Below are positions 8,605-17,865 of a DNA stretch of 48,443 bases, piece after piece. Both the position numbers and the translations under genes were made by a program. The stretch is from JAAYCI01 sp964369525 (GTDB lineage Bacteria; Bacillota; Clostridia; Oscillospirales; Ruminococcaceae), in the NCBI GenBank assembly GCA_964369525.1, contig CAYJEW010000013.1, forward strand, positions 1 through 48,443, read 5' to 3'. Position 1 is the stretch's first letter, and every line of letters begins with the position of its first letter. The notes beneath the pieces were generated by a model that made no database searches, was not told where the DNA came from, and saw nothing but the letters and a program-made list of their open reading frames with translations.

Positions 8605-8687
8605 TTAAATTTTATTTTGCAACATAAAATATTTATTTTAATGTATATAGACGGTTGCTGAAACCGTTTTTAAAGGAGGGGTGCCGA

Positions 8688-10724
8688 ATGGGTGCATGGG
8701 CAGGGCTGTGCGCAATTTTGGGCCTTTCTTTATTTTTGGCGCATGTTCTGCGCCGTTCTTCGGCGCTTATGCCGCTGGTGGCATCGGCGGCTTCCATGCT
8801 GTTTTTTACAATTTTTGGTGGTGTGGGCTTGCTTTTTGCGGGCGGGGTTGTGTGGTATGCCGCATGCTTTGGGCTGTGCATATACACTGCTGTGAAAACA
8901 AAAAAAGATTTTGTGCGTCTTATATCGCCGGGACTTTTGCTTTTTGCGGTGGCGTCGGCTGTGATGATACTGCTGTTTCAGCTAACCCAGCCCATGCTAA
9001 CCCAGTGGGACGAGTTTACATTTTGGGGCACGGCGGCCAAGGCCACAAGCCAAACCCACCAGCTTTATCACGTAGCCGACAGCAATTTAATTGCCCGAAG
9101 CTATCCGCCGGGGCTTGTTGTGTTTAGCTACATGATGCAGTTTTTTGGCGGTTACAGCGAAAGCGGACAGATTGCCGCAATGGCTGTGCTACAGCTGGCT
9201 TGCCTTGTGGTGCCAACGGCGTTTTTTGATAAAAATAAAAGCGGCGCTGTGCTTTGCATTGCGGCAATGGGGCTTTTGCCGCTATTGTTTGAAACAAACA
9301 TAAACGGCGGCAATATGATGTATGCCTATCTTTCGTGCATGGCCGACATGCCGATGGCGGTTATGTTTGGGGCGGCGCTGTGCCTATATTTAGCAGGTGG
9401 CGCAAAGGACACACGGCTGTGGATTATGCTCTGTGTTGTGCTAGCGGCACTTACAAATGTGAAGGATATTGGCCTTGCGCTGGCGCTGGTTGTATGGGTG
9501 TGTGTGTTAGCGGATGCGTTTTTGTTTGAGCGCAAAAAGCTAAGTGTGTTTGGTGCAAACGGCGCAGGCGGTGCTGCGGCAGCGGCAGGGGTATTGCTTG
9601 TAGGTATTTTAGGCACATATGCGCTTTGGGCGCTAATGCTGGCCCAGCAAAGCGTGAATAGGTTTGATATAGGCTCTGCAGGCCAGCAGCTCGGGCAGGT
9701 AGAGATGCTGAGCAGTGGTGTGCAGATGCTGTTTGGCATCGGCCGTACCGAACAGTTTGAGGCTGTGCTACAAAGCATGATGCGAGCGCTGGTGAATGTG
9801 CCGGTGTTTAGCTTTGGTGCAGGCGTGGTGCTATTTGCAGTTATTGTGGCGGTAACGGCGCTTGCGGTAGCGCTTAGTGCGTCGCGCAAAGCACGCAGTA
9901 AAATAATTGTGTTTTCGCTGGTTATGATGGCGGGCTTTGCGGTGTTTTATGTATTCAACATATTCACATATTCGCTAATATTTAAGCCGGCCGAAGCGCT
10001 ACTACTTAAGGACTATGCACGGTACATTATGCCGTACTGGCTGGGCTGGCTCATGGTGGCGCTGGCGCTGTTGTGCCGCACGGCAAGCGATGCAAAAGCG
10101 TCGCCCTTGCAGCTGCGCCGCGCCAGGGCAGGCGCTGTGGCGGCGCTGTGTGCTGTGGCGCTGATGGCACTGCCCCGCTTTAATTGGCGGGCAAATTTTA
10201 TGAGCATAAGCCCCTCGATATACCAAACAAGGCAGATTGTGGGGCAGGTGTTGGATATCGCCGCAGACGAAGGCATGCAGGACGATGATGTGGTGTATGT
10301 AGTTAGTCAGGGCGACGACGGTACAAGGTTTTATATGTACGGTTTTGAGATGCAGGCCGCTCGCTCGCTTATATATAACGGCCTAAAGTATGATGCCGCA
10401 GGTAGCATAATTGTGGGCGAGCAGGGGCAAACGCTGTATAGCGCAAATGTGGCCTCTACGCTGGTAGCACCCGGCACACCGCCCGGCTTTGCCTACAACC
10501 AAGAATGTACCCCCGAGCAGTTGTGTGAGTTTTTGCGCCAGCAGGGGTGCACCCACATATTGCTGGACGTGCCCGACGAATATTTTTGGGAAGAGCTTGC
10601 GCCGATGTTTAGCGACGAGCTACAAGGCTGGAGCAAGTATACGCGCGGTAACACATACTACAGCATAGAATGGCAGGCAGACGGCAGCTGCATGTTTGTG
10701 CCACAGCAAGGCGGTGGAGTATGA
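8688..10724 (+). CDS. Large GT-C-like membrane protein, cassette copy 1
   Basis: 678 residues: about 11-13 membrane helices, then a soluble C-terminal domain of about 160 residues. The first long extracytoplasmic loop carries QPM-x3-WDEF-x-FWG-x2-AK with Asp108-Glu109, as expected for a GT-C glycosyltransferase acting outside the membrane on a lipid-linked donor. The C-terminal domain has VVYVVSQGDDG and LLDVPDEYFWEELAPMF, both echoed in copies 2 and 3. I do not recognise a named family beyond GT-C-like. AAAGGAGGGG at 8672-8681 places the start at ATG 8688. The stop overlaps the start of the small partner gene (ATGA), so the two are probably co-translated. The sugar and acceptor are unknown. 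Confidence 0.75.
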   Translation: MGAWAGLCAILGLSLFLAHVLRRSSALMPLVASAASMLFFTIFGGVGLLFAGGVVWYAACFGLCIYTAVKTKKDFVRLISPGLLLFAVASAVMILLFQLTQPMLTQWDEFTFWGTAAKATSQTHQLYHVADSNLIARSYPPGLVVFSYMMQFFGGYSESGQIAAMAVLQLACLVVPTAFFDKNKSGAVLCIAAMGLLPLLFETNINGGNMMYAYLSCMADMPMAVMFGAALCLYLAGGAKDTRLWIMLCVVLAALTNVKDIGLALALVVWVCVLADAFLFERKKLSVFGANGAGGAAAAAGVLLVGILGTYALWALMLAQQSVNRFDIGSAGQQLGQVEMLSSGVQMLFGIGRTEQFEAVLQSMMRALVNVPVFSFGAGVVLFAVIVAVTALAVALSASRKARSKIIVFSLVMMAGFAVFYVFNIFTYSLIFKPAEALLLKDYARYIMPYWLGWLMVALALLCRTASDAKASPLQLRRARAGAVAALCAVALMALPRFNWRANFMSISPSIYQTRQIVGQVLDIAADEGMQDDDVVYVVSQGDDGTRFYMYGFEMQAARSLIYNGLKYDAAGSIIVGEQGQTLYSANVASTLVAPGTPPGFAYNQECTPEQLCEFLRQQGCTHILLDVPDEYFWEELAPMFSDELQGWSKYTRGNTYYSIEWQADGSCMFVPQQGGGV

Positions 10725-11383
10725 AGCGTGTGAAACTTAAAAAGCGGCTGGTGCTTTTGGGGGCTGTATATGCGCTGGCGCTGGTGGTGTGGCTGTGCTG
10801 TGGCGGTGTGCTTTTGGCACGGGATACACAGCGCGCGGCGGGTGGAGAGCTTGTGCGCCGAGAGCTTACGCTTGATGATTTTGAGCAGACAAGCGGCATA
10901 CTGATGGACCACAACAACTGGTTTTCCACAAGTGACCCCGACGCGTGGCTTTTGTATACCCCGCAAGACGGAGAAGTGGTGAACAATATTGTGATAGATG
11001 CAACGCCTATTAGCAGGGCAAGCGGCATGGCGCTTTACTACACCACAGAGCAGGGCGAGCCGTTCAGCGAGGCCAACAAAATATGGCCCTCGCAGAGCGA
11101 AAATGGCGGCTGGTGGTTTGATGTGGGCGGTGTGCAGGCGGCAAGCATTAGGTGGGACCCCGACTCGCTGGGTGGCGTACACTGGCAGGTGCATGGCATT
11201 GTGCTAAACGAGGCGTTGCCGCCGCAGGCGTATTTTGTGCCAAGCGCTCAGCAGTGGGTTATGCTTTTTGTGGTGCCGTTGGTTTTATGGGCGGTGCTGT
11301 GTGAGGTTGTAGTGTTTATAAGGCCTATTGTTAAAAAGCGCAGAGCACATAGCAAACAGTTAAAACAGCAGGATGCGGAGTAA
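10721..11383 (+). CDS. Bitopic membrane partner protein, cassette copy 1
   Basis: 220 residues: short basic N-terminus, membrane helix at about 9-31, an extracytoplasmic domain of about 150 residues, and a second helix at about 185-207 with a basic cytoplasmic tail. The ectodomain looks beta-rich. It has LTLDDFEQ, FSTSDPDAW and an alternating hydrophobic block ending in a YFVPSAQQW segment that leads into the second helix. Copies 2 and 3 share this layout and the F/Y-x2-PS motif. No known family is recognised. The ATG at 10721 overlaps the preceding stop by 4 nt. A sugar- or lipid-binding accessory subunit of the GT-C protein is a reasonable inference, not a demonstrated function. Confidence 0.7.
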   Translation: MKRVKLKKRLVLLGAVYALALVVWLCCGGVLLARDTQRAAGGELVRRELTLDDFEQTSGILMDHNNWFSTSDPDAWLLYTPQDGEVVNNIVIDATPISRASGMALYYTTEQGEPFSEANKIWPSQSENGGWWFDVGGVQAASIRWDPDSLGGVHWQVHGIVLNEALPPQAYFVPSAQQWVMLFVVPLVLWAVLCEVVVFIRPIVKKRRAHSKQLKQQDAE

Positions 11384-11398
11384 TAGACTTTTTGGGCA

Positions 11399-11428
11399 CT
11401 GAATATATTTTCGAGCCATTTATATAAT
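11399..11428 (+). promoter_or_regulatory. Possible internal promoter before cassette 2
   Basis: A perfect TATAAT (11423-11428) lies in the 94-nt gap between cassettes 1 and 2. The best -35 at 18-nt spacing is CTGAAT, which is poor. It could allow copies 2 and 3 and downstream genes to be read separately from copy 1. Confidence 0.35.
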
Positions 11429-11477
11429 TAAGGCTATTTAAAGCATTAAAAGAGGTAAAAGAAAGGTGGTGCGCGGC

Positions 11478-13472
11478 ATGACGGCAGTGGCGGCTTATGG
11501 TACGATGCTTGCGCTATGCCTTTTGTTTGCGCAGATAAAGGGAGTTTTGGCGGGTGCTACGCCGCTTTTGGCGCTGGCGTTTATAATGGTATATTTTAGC
11601 TTTGCGGGTATGCTGGGCGTACTTGCGCCTGCTGCTGTGGTGCTGTATGTGGCGGTGGCGGTGCTTTGCGCTGCAGTGCTTTATAAAAAGCGGCTGGCGG
11701 CACTAAGGCTTGTGGCGGTGCCGTCGGTGATAATGTTTGCGGCGTTTGGGCTGATGCTACTTATATACTATGCGGTGCGCCAGCCGATGATAAGCGGATG
11801 GGACGAGTATGTGTTTTGGGGGCTTTCGGCCAAAACAACAAGCATGTCGGGCCAGCTTTATCCGTATAGCGCCACTGGCTTTTTTTGGACGCAAACCGAG
11901 CGCCCCGCCCTTATTGTGTTAAGTAGTTTTGCGAGTGGATTTTTTGGAAAATTTTCGCCGTGGCAGGCCTATTGGGCCTACGGCATGCTGTATATTGCGG
12001 GTGCGGCGGCGCTTGGGGCGCCATTTGGCATGGCGCAGTGGCGCAAGGTGGTGCCACCTTTTGCGGTGGGCCTTATNNNNNNNNNNTTTTTCTTTTCGGT
12101 GGCGTATGAGACAATTTATTTTACAACAGCGTATATCTCGCTGTATGCAGACCTTGCGGCGGGGGTTTTGTTTGGGGGCGTGTTGGCGGTTTACTTTGCG
12201 GCTCGCCACACACAATCGGCGCTGTGGCCTGCGGCGCTGCCACTTTGTGCGCTGGCGCTTACAAAAGACAATGTTGTACCAATAGCGCTGGTGGCGGCAG
12301 GGGTAATGGCGGCAGACCTGCTTATTTTTGGGCAGCAGAATAAAGAAAAAAATTATGCACCGATAAAAAAATGGGGCCTGCGGCTTTGCGGGGCGGCAGG
12401 GTTTTTTGCGGTGCCGTATCTTGCGTATACGCTGTGGGCAGGGTATGCCGCTACTGCGGCTGTGGCAGGCGCAAACGCAGGCATGAGCATTGGCACAACA
12501 AATGCGCCTGTTTCGCAGTCGGTAATGCAGGCGCTGGCCGAAATGTTTGGCGCACAGCCCAAAAGCGAGGGGTATATTGCGGTGGTGCAGTCGCTGACAA
12601 ACGGCTTTTTGGGCAATACCTACGCCGCCGACGGCAGTGTGGTTCATGGGGCGTATAAGGTGTCTATGGCGGGCACGGCGCTTGTTACAACACTGCTTAT
12701 TTTGGCGCTGTTTGTGCTTTGCATAGTGTTGCAACGCGGGTGGCGCCAGCGCTTGCAGGCGGGCGTTGCGGCGGCGCTTTTGTGTGGCGGGTTGCTAGCG
12801 TACCACTTTATGCTTTTAGTGGTGTATGCCTTTTTTAGCCACACAAGCGACAGCGGCGCTGTGTTTGACTATGGCAGGTATCTGTCGTCCTACCTTGTGG
12901 GGTTTGCCATGCTGGGGCTTGTGTTTTTGGCCACTGCAGGCAAAGCGCGCAAAGCACTTGCAGCGGAGGCTACGGTTTTGCTGGTGTGTGTATGTATGCT
13001 GGTACGCTTTGGGGCGCTTGTGCGCCCGGGGTATAGCATGCTGGATTATCCTGAGGGGCAGTTTGCATCTCAGCAGGCGCGCAGTAGCGTGGCGCAGCAT
13101 ATATCGGCGCAGGCAGGCGAGGGCGAGCGGGTGTTTTATGTAAGCCAAGGAGGCAACGGCGGCACATATTTTGAAACCCACTACCACCTTTGGCCTGTGG
13201 TGCTGGACTATAGCATTATGGGCGGGCGCAGTTTTGAGAGCAATGAAGGGCAAACGGCGCCTACGCCGCAAGCAATTAGCGATTATCTTGAAGATACAAA
13301 CTGCGAGTTTATTTTTATAGAGCAGCTTAACGACGAGTTTGTGCAGCTGTACGGCAGCTTGTTTGCCGATGGGTTGCAGAGCTTTTCGGGCGCTGCGCTT
13401 TATGGGCAAAACGCCGAGGGCGAATACTACAAAATTGCAGAGTATAATATACAAACAGGGGAGGTGCTGTAG
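11478..13472 (+). CDS. Large GT-C-like membrane protein, cassette copy 2 (contains assembly gap)
   Basis: About 664 residues with the same layout as copy 1: about 11-13 helices and a C-terminal soluble domain. The signature QPM-x3-WDEY-x-FWG-x2-AK is present with Asp109-Glu110. The C-terminal domain has FYVSQGGNG and FVQLYGSLFADGLQ. Ten N bases interrupt the gene. The reading frame continues across them, and comparison with copies 1 and 3 suggests the true gap is close to this size. The ATG at 11478 has AAAGGTGG 8 nt upstream and aligns with the N-termini of the other copies; GTG codons at 11466 and 11469 are alternatives. The partner gene starts within its stop codon. Confidence 0.72.
   Translation: MTAVAAYGTMLALCLLFAQIKGVLAGATPLLALAFIMVYFSFAGMLGVLAPAAVVLYVAVAVLCAAVLYKKRLAALRLVAVPSVIMFAAFGLMLLIYYAVRQPMISGWDEYVFWGLSAKTTSMSGQLYPYSATGFFWTQTERPALIVLSSFASGFFGKFSPWQAYWAYGMLYIAGAAALGAPFGMAQWRKVVPPFAVGLXXXXFFFSVAYETIYFTTAYISLYADLAAGVLFGGVLAVYFAARHTQSALWPAALPLCALALTKDNVVPIALVAAGVMAADLLIFGQQNKEKNYAPIKKWGLRLCGAAGFFAVPYLAYTLWAGYAATAAVAGANAGMSIGTTNAPVSQSVMQALAEMFGAQPKSEGYIAVVQSLTNGFLGNTYAADGSVVHGAYKVSMAGTALVTTLLILALFVLCIVLQRGWRQRLQAGVAAALLCGGLLAYHFMLLVVYAFFSHTSDSGAVFDYGRYLSSYLVGFAMLGLVFLATAGKARKALAAEATVLLVCVCMLVRFGALVRPGYSMLDYPEGQFASQQARSSVAQHISAQAGEGERVFYVSQGGNGGTYFETHYHLWPVVLDYSIMGGRSFESNEGQTAPTPQAISDYLEDTNCEFIFIEQLNDEFVQLYGSLFADGLQSFSGAALYGQNAEGEYYKIAEYNIQTGEVL
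12077..12086. other. Assembly gap of 10 N
   Basis: Ten N bases lie inside the copy-2 GT-C-like gene. It is a scaffold placeholder. The flanking peptide from the preceding Gly-Leu to the downstream Ala-Asp is 28 residues here, against 25 and 27 in copies 1 and 3. At most a few residues are therefore likely to be missing or extra. Confidence 0.95.
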
Positions 13473-14077
13473 TGGACTGGCTAAGAAAACATCCAACAGC
13501 ACGGCTGATTTTAAGCATGTATGCCTTGGGCGTTATGATGTGGCTGGCGATACACATAGACGGCGCTATAGCAAATAGTGGCGCGCATTCAAGCGGCGTA
13601 TTTACAGAGGCCGAGCTTGCGCTTAGCGATTTTGAGCTGGTAGGCCTGGAGCTTCAGGCCGACGGCTCGCTTTACAGCACAAGTGGCGACCCTCAGCTTA
13701 TCTTAAAAAGCAGCGAGCTGCTTGTGGATAGCGTTTACATAGACATAGAATACGCCAGCCCCCCACTTGTGGAGGCGGTATACTGGACAAGCTACGGCGG
13801 CGAGTATAACGACCGCCAGCAGGCTTTCCCCATAGAGCAGGGGGTGTGGTGGCTACCTGCGCGCGGAGGGTATAACCTAAGGATAGACCTTGGTACGGTG
13901 GTGGCCAACGAGATTACAATAAACAGCATTGTGATAAACGGGGAAAGGCCATTATATTCGTTTTTTATCCCGTCGGCTACCGAGGTAGCTTTGGTTATTA
14001 TACTACCTGCACTTTTTGCGGCGGCAATATCCATAATAGCTAAGCTACGCAGAAAGGATGTGGCGGCGAATGGCTGA
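13472..14077 (+). CDS. Bitopic membrane partner protein, cassette copy 2
   Basis: 201 residues: membrane helix at about 10-28, a beta-rich ectodomain of about 140 residues and a C-terminal helix at about 172-194. The ectodomain has LALSDFEL, YSTSGDPQL and NLRIDLGTVVANEITINSI. The last resembles the edge strands of beta-sandwich domains often fused to membrane glycan enzymes. FFIPSATEV precedes the second helix, as in copies 1 and 3. The GTG start shares one base with the upstream stop, and AGGGGAGG lies 7 nt before it. It is clearly homologous in layout to the other two partners but quite diverged. Function is unknown; an accessory subunit is inferred. Confidence 0.7.
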   Translation: MDWLRKHPTARLILSMYALGVMMWLAIHIDGAIANSGAHSSGVFTEAELALSDFELVGLELQADGSLYSTSGDPQLILKSSELLVDSVYIDIEYASPPLVEAVYWTSYGGEYNDRQQAFPIEQGVWWLPARGGYNLRIDLGTVVANEITINSIVINGERPLYSFFIPSATEVALVIILPALFAAAISIIAKLRRKDVAANG

Positions 14078-16046
14078 GGCGCGGGTACTGCTGGCGCTGG
14101 CGGCACTTTTAATTATTGCGCTGTGGTATATAAGCCGCGGGGTGCCGCAGGGTGTGGCGCCATTTTTTGCGGTGGGTAGTGCGGCGATGTGTGTTGTGTT
14201 GTTTGGCTGTTTTGGGCTGCTTTGGTTTGGCGGCGCGCTTGTGTATATAGCGGCGGCAGCGGCGGCAGCGCAACTTTGCTATGCAAAACTGCGAAGAGGC
14301 ACAGCGCTACCAAAGCCGGGGTTTGCGTTTTGGTTTTTTGCGGCTGCCAGCCTTTGCTTTATAATACTTTTGTGGCTAAAACAGCCAATGTTTACAGGCT
14401 GGGACGAGTTTAGCCTTTGGGGCACGGCCGCAAAGCTGATGAAGCTGTATAACGAGCTTTACACAACAGCGCCGATAGGCTGGATATGGACGGCCAGCCA
14501 AACGCCTGCGCTGATGAGTTTTGCATACTTTTTTCAGTTTTTTGGCGAGGGGTTTGCCGAGTGGCAGGTGTATGCCGCGTATGATGTATTTTTAATGGCG
14601 GCGGTGGCGGCGGTTTTGGCGCCGTTTGAGAAAAAAGACTGGAACGTGGCGGTGCCGCTGGCGCTTATAGGGCTACTTACGCCGTATGTTTTTCAGCATT
14701 ATGCATCGGTTACAAGGGTGTCGCAGGTTTACCTAGACAGCCTTGCCGACATTCCGCTTGGGTTTGCGTTTGCGGCGGCGCTGTGCATAGGCTTTGGCGT
14801 AAAAAAGCACACAAAATGGTCTATGGCGGCGCTGTGTACAGCGCTGGCCACCCTTACGCTCACAAAGGACATAGGCTTTGCGCTTGCGCTGGTGGTGTGC
14901 GTACTTTTGGTGATAAACGATATAGCATTTGCGGGCAAAAAAACGCTTGCAGAGCGTAGCGTGATAAAAGGCATGGCGGTGCGTGCAGCGGCAATGTTTG
15001 GCGCTGTGATAGCCGCATTTGTAGGCTGGAGCGCATACCTTGGCAGTGTGGCCGAGGTGGACAGGCTACAAAGCCTGGGAGGCACAACGGGCGCAGGCAT
15101 GCTGGAGCTGCCGCTGCTTTTTGTGGGGGATCTACTTTCGCCCGAAAAAAGCGAGTTTTTTGTAAGCGTTACCACAGGCATGGTAAGCACGTTTGTGTAT
15201 AGCCAAAACACCATGCTGGGTAGTGGGCTTATGGTGGTTTTGGGTATTTTGGCGATGGTGGCCATAGCGGCGGCGCTGGCAAAAGAGCCTGCCGACAGAA
15301 GACGCTGTATATGCTTTGGCGTGTTTTCACTACTGGGATTTTGCGCATACTATGCGCTAATTACCATGACATATCTGTATATATTCAGGCCCGAGCAGGC
15401 GCTGGCGTTTGAAAGCTACGAGCGGTATATATATCCCTATTACATAGGCTGGTTTTTGTGCGCGGCTATGCTTTTGGCAAAATATGCAGCGCGGCGCACA
15501 GCAAAAGCCGAAGCTATTGGTAAAGCGCTGGTACTGGCGTTGGCGGCAGGGCTATTGGTGCGCTTTGCCATGCTGGTACCGCTTCAACACACAATATTTG
15601 GTGTGCACAGCAGTATGTACGAGCACAGGCGCATGTTTGAAAGCAGCGTGCAGCAGCTGCAAAACAGCCTTGAGCCAGACGGCCGCACGTTTTATGTAGA
15701 GAGCAACGACAACGGCATTGGCTGGTTTACCTATAGCTACCAGCTTTTGCCCTGGCAGCTGGACTACAGCTACGGCGGCGGCCCCTTGCAAGAGCGCGAG
15801 CTTTTGCCAAGCGGCGAGGTGGCAACGCATACCGTGTCGGCCGAGGAGTGGGCGCAGTACCTACAAGACAGCGGTTGCACAACGGTGTATATAGAGTATG
15901 CAGACCAAGAGTTTAAGCAGATGTATGGCGGGCTGTTTAGCGACGGTATGCAGGCGTACGATGCACGGCAAACAAGGATTTACGAGGTTGCATACGATGG
16001 CGGTGGCGAGCTTACGCTGCTGCCCATGCTGGAGGGGTTGGCATGA
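14070..16046 (+). CDS. Large GT-C-like membrane protein, cassette copy 3
   Basis: 658 residues with the layout of copies 1 and 2. The loop signature is QPM-x3-WDEF-x-LWG-x2-AK with Asp112-Glu113. The C-terminal soluble domain has TFYVESNDN, LDYSYGGG and FKQMYGGLFSDGMQAY, closest to copy 2. The ATG at 14070 is preferred because it aligns with the N-termini of the other copies. It overlaps the preceding gene by 8 nt, and the ribosome binding site is weak, so coupling is likely. An in-frame ATG at 14058 abuts AAAGG with no spacing. Its stop overlaps the third partner gene (ATGA). The GT-C role is inferred from topology and the acidic pair. Confidence 0.75.
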   Translation: MAEARVLLALAALLIIALWYISRGVPQGVAPFFAVGSAAMCVVLFGCFGLLWFGGALVYIAAAAAAAQLCYAKLRRGTALPKPGFAFWFFAAASLCFIILLWLKQPMFTGWDEFSLWGTAAKLMKLYNELYTTAPIGWIWTASQTPALMSFAYFFQFFGEGFAEWQVYAAYDVFLMAAVAAVLAPFEKKDWNVAVPLALIGLLTPYVFQHYASVTRVSQVYLDSLADIPLGFAFAAALCIGFGVKKHTKWSMAALCTALATLTLTKDIGFALALVVCVLLVINDIAFAGKKTLAERSVIKGMAVRAAAMFGAVIAAFVGWSAYLGSVAEVDRLQSLGGTTGAGMLELPLLFVGDLLSPEKSEFFVSVTTGMVSTFVYSQNTMLGSGLMVVLGILAMVAIAAALAKEPADRRRCICFGVFSLLGFCAYYALITMTYLYIFRPEQALAFESYERYIYPYYIGWFLCAAMLLAKYAARRTAKAEAIGKALVLALAAGLLVRFAMLVPLQHTIFGVHSSMYEHRRMFESSVQQLQNSLEPDGRTFYVESNDNGIGWFTYSYQLLPWQLDYSYGGGPLQERELLPSGEVATHTVSAEEWAQYLQDSGCTTVYIEYADQEFKQMYGGLFSDGMQAYDARQTRIYEVAYDGGGELTLLPMLEGLA

Positions 16047-16681
16047 AAAAACTTGTGCCAAGGCTGAAAAAATATCTGCCGATTTTGGTGTATATGCTGG
16101 CGGTGATTATATGGTTTTTAGTTGGGCTTGTGAATTTTGTTGCAGATGACGCAATGACGCAGCAAGAGTTGCAGGCGCAAACAGCGCAGCTTGTTAACCT
16201 ACAGCAGAATGAAAATGGCCTTTATGTTAGCCAAAATTCAGACCCTCAGCTTATATTCAGCGGAATTGATATGCCATTGCGTGTGGTGAGCTTAAGCGCA
16301 AGCTTTAGCCTGCCGCAAGGCGAGATGGAGCTGTTTTACACGCGGCAGGCGGGCGAAGATTTTTCGCTACAGCGGCGGGTAATAGGCGTGCCGCAAGAGG
16401 GCGGCGGATATATGTTTTATCTGCCGCGCGGCAGTGTGCACAGCTTACGAATAGACCTTGGCACAACAGGCGGCAACGAGGTGCAAATATATAATATTGC
16501 GCTAAATCCGGCGCTTTCAGCGGCGCATTACCTTGTGCCGTCCTTGCGCGAGGTGCTGTTTGTTTTAATAGTGCCCGCACTTGCGCTATGCGCAATTTAT
16601 ACTATAATGGAGATATTGCAAAATGTGCGAGATGGGCGCAAAAAAACAGCACATTTAAATGCAGACAAGGAGATGGCATGA
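16043..16681 (+). CDS. Bitopic membrane partner protein, cassette copy 3
   Basis: 212 residues: helix at about 13-34, a beta-rich ectodomain of about 135 residues and a second helix at about 173-195 with a basic tail. The ectodomain has YVSQNSDPQLIF, SLRIDLGTTGGNEVQIYNI and HYLVPSLREV. The same landmarks occur in copy 2 and more weakly in copy 1. ATGA overlaps join it to the GT-C gene before it and to legC after it, so the cassette is tied into the NulO operon. GGAGGGG lies 5 nt upstream of the ATG. No named family is recognised. Confidence 0.7.
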   Translation: MKKLVPRLKKYLPILVYMLAVIIWFLVGLVNFVADDAMTQQELQAQTAQLVNLQQNENGLYVSQNSDPQLIFSGIDMPLRVVSLSASFSLPQGEMELFYTRQAGEDFSLQRRVIGVPQEGGGYMFYLPRGSVHSLRIDLGTTGGNEVQIYNIALNPALSAAHYLVPSLREVLFVLIVPALALCAIYTIMEILQNVRDGRKKTAHLNADKEMA

Positions 16682-17865
16682 GCAAATCGTTTATTCCTCT
16701 TTCGGTGCCGAACTTTAGCGGAAGAGAGCAAGAATATGTACAGCAGGCGGTTGTGAGCGAGTGGGTGTCTACCGGGGGCTCTAAGGTGGGCGAGTTTGAG
16801 CAGGCGCTTGCAAGCTATGTGGATATGCCCAATGCGGTGGCATGCGCCAGCGGCACGGCAGGGCTGCATTTGGCTATGCTGGTGGCGGGTATTGGCGAGG
16901 GCGACGAGGTGCTGGCCCCTGCGCTAACGTTTATTGCGGCGGTAAACCCCGTGCGTTATGTGGGCGCACAGCCTGTTTTTATAGGCTGCGATGACACACT
17001 TTGCATAGACCCAGCACAGCTTGAAGAGTTTTGCGCAAAGCATTGTCGCATGAAAGACGGCGTTTTGATAAACAAAAAAAGCAAGCGCGCTGTGCGTGCT
17101 GTTATGGTAGTGCATGTGTTTGGCAACATGGCCTACATGCAGCAGATTTGCGAGGTTGCAAAGCGGTATAACCTTACCGTTATAGAAGACGCCACCGAAG
17201 CTTTGGGTAGCTACGAAACAAGCGGGCCTTATAAAGGCCGCATGGCAGGCAGCATAGGCGATGTGGGCGTATACAGCTTTAACGGCAATAAAATTATTAC
17301 CACCGGCGCAGGCGGTATGCTGGTGGCAAACAAAGACGGCTGGGCGCAGCGGGCAAAGCACCTGTCTACCCAGGCAAAAACCGACGAGATAGCATACCTG
17401 CACGACGAGGTTGGCTACAACTACCGCATGACCAACCTTCAAGCGGCGCTGGGGCTGGCCCAGCTGGAGCAGCTGGAAGGCTTTATAGAGCGCAAGTGCT
17501 CGGCGCATGCGCTGTATGTAAAGCGGCTACACGGCGTGGCAGGCCTTAGAATACTGCCGTTTAGGCAGGATGTGCGCAGCAACCGCTGGTTTTTTAGCCT
17601 TTATATTACCGAAGATTATCCGCTTAGCCGCGACGAGCTTTTGCGGTTTTTACAAAGCGAGGGTATTCAAACACGGCCCATATGGGGGCTTATACATGAG
17701 CAAAAGCCGTATGAGGCCTGCGAAGCATACGGCATGGAAAAAGCGCAGGACTATTACAAAAAGGTGCTAAACATCCCATGCTCTACAGGTATTACAGACG
17801 AGGAGATAGAGCGGGTGTGTGCCGCTGTGCTAAGCGGTGCACAGCAAGGAGGGCAGGGCGTATGA
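16678..17865 (+). CDS. legC: LegC-type PLP-dependent aminotransferase
   Basis: A 395-residue DegT/DnrJ/EryC1 aminotransferase. ACASGTAGLH forms the PLP phosphate site, VIEDATEALGS holds the cofactor-contacting Asp, and YSFNGNKIITTGAGG holds the Schiff-base Lys. The N-terminus IPLSVPNFSGREQEYV is typical of LegC-like enzymes. They transfer an amino group from Glu to C4 of the LegB product. The ATG at 16678 overlaps the preceding stop, with AAGGAGA upstream. A longer open frame reaches back into the preceding gene but has no ribosome binding site there. Full length for the family. Confidence 0.9.
   Translation: MSKSFIPLSVPNFSGREQEYVQQAVVSEWVSTGGSKVGEFEQALASYVDMPNAVACASGTAGLHLAMLVAGIGEGDEVLAPALTFIAAVNPVRYVGAQPVFIGCDDTLCIDPAQLEEFCAKHCRMKDGVLINKKSKRAVRAVMVVHVFGNMAYMQQICEVAKRYNLTVIEDATEALGSYETSGPYKGRMAGSIGDVGVYSFNGNKIITTGAGGMLVANKDGWAQRAKHLSTQAKTDEIAYLHDEVGYNYRMTNLQAALGLAQLEQLEGFIERKCSAHALYVKRLHGVAGLRILPFRQDVRSNRWFFSLYITEDYPLSRDELLRFLQSEGIQTRPIWGLIHEQKPYEACEAYGMEKAQDYYKKVLNIPCSTGITDEEIERVCAAVLSGAQQGGQGV

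Noticed and set aside
12077..12086. Possible real disruption of the copy-2 membrane protein
   Set aside because: It is an N placeholder; frame and length agree with the two paralogues.
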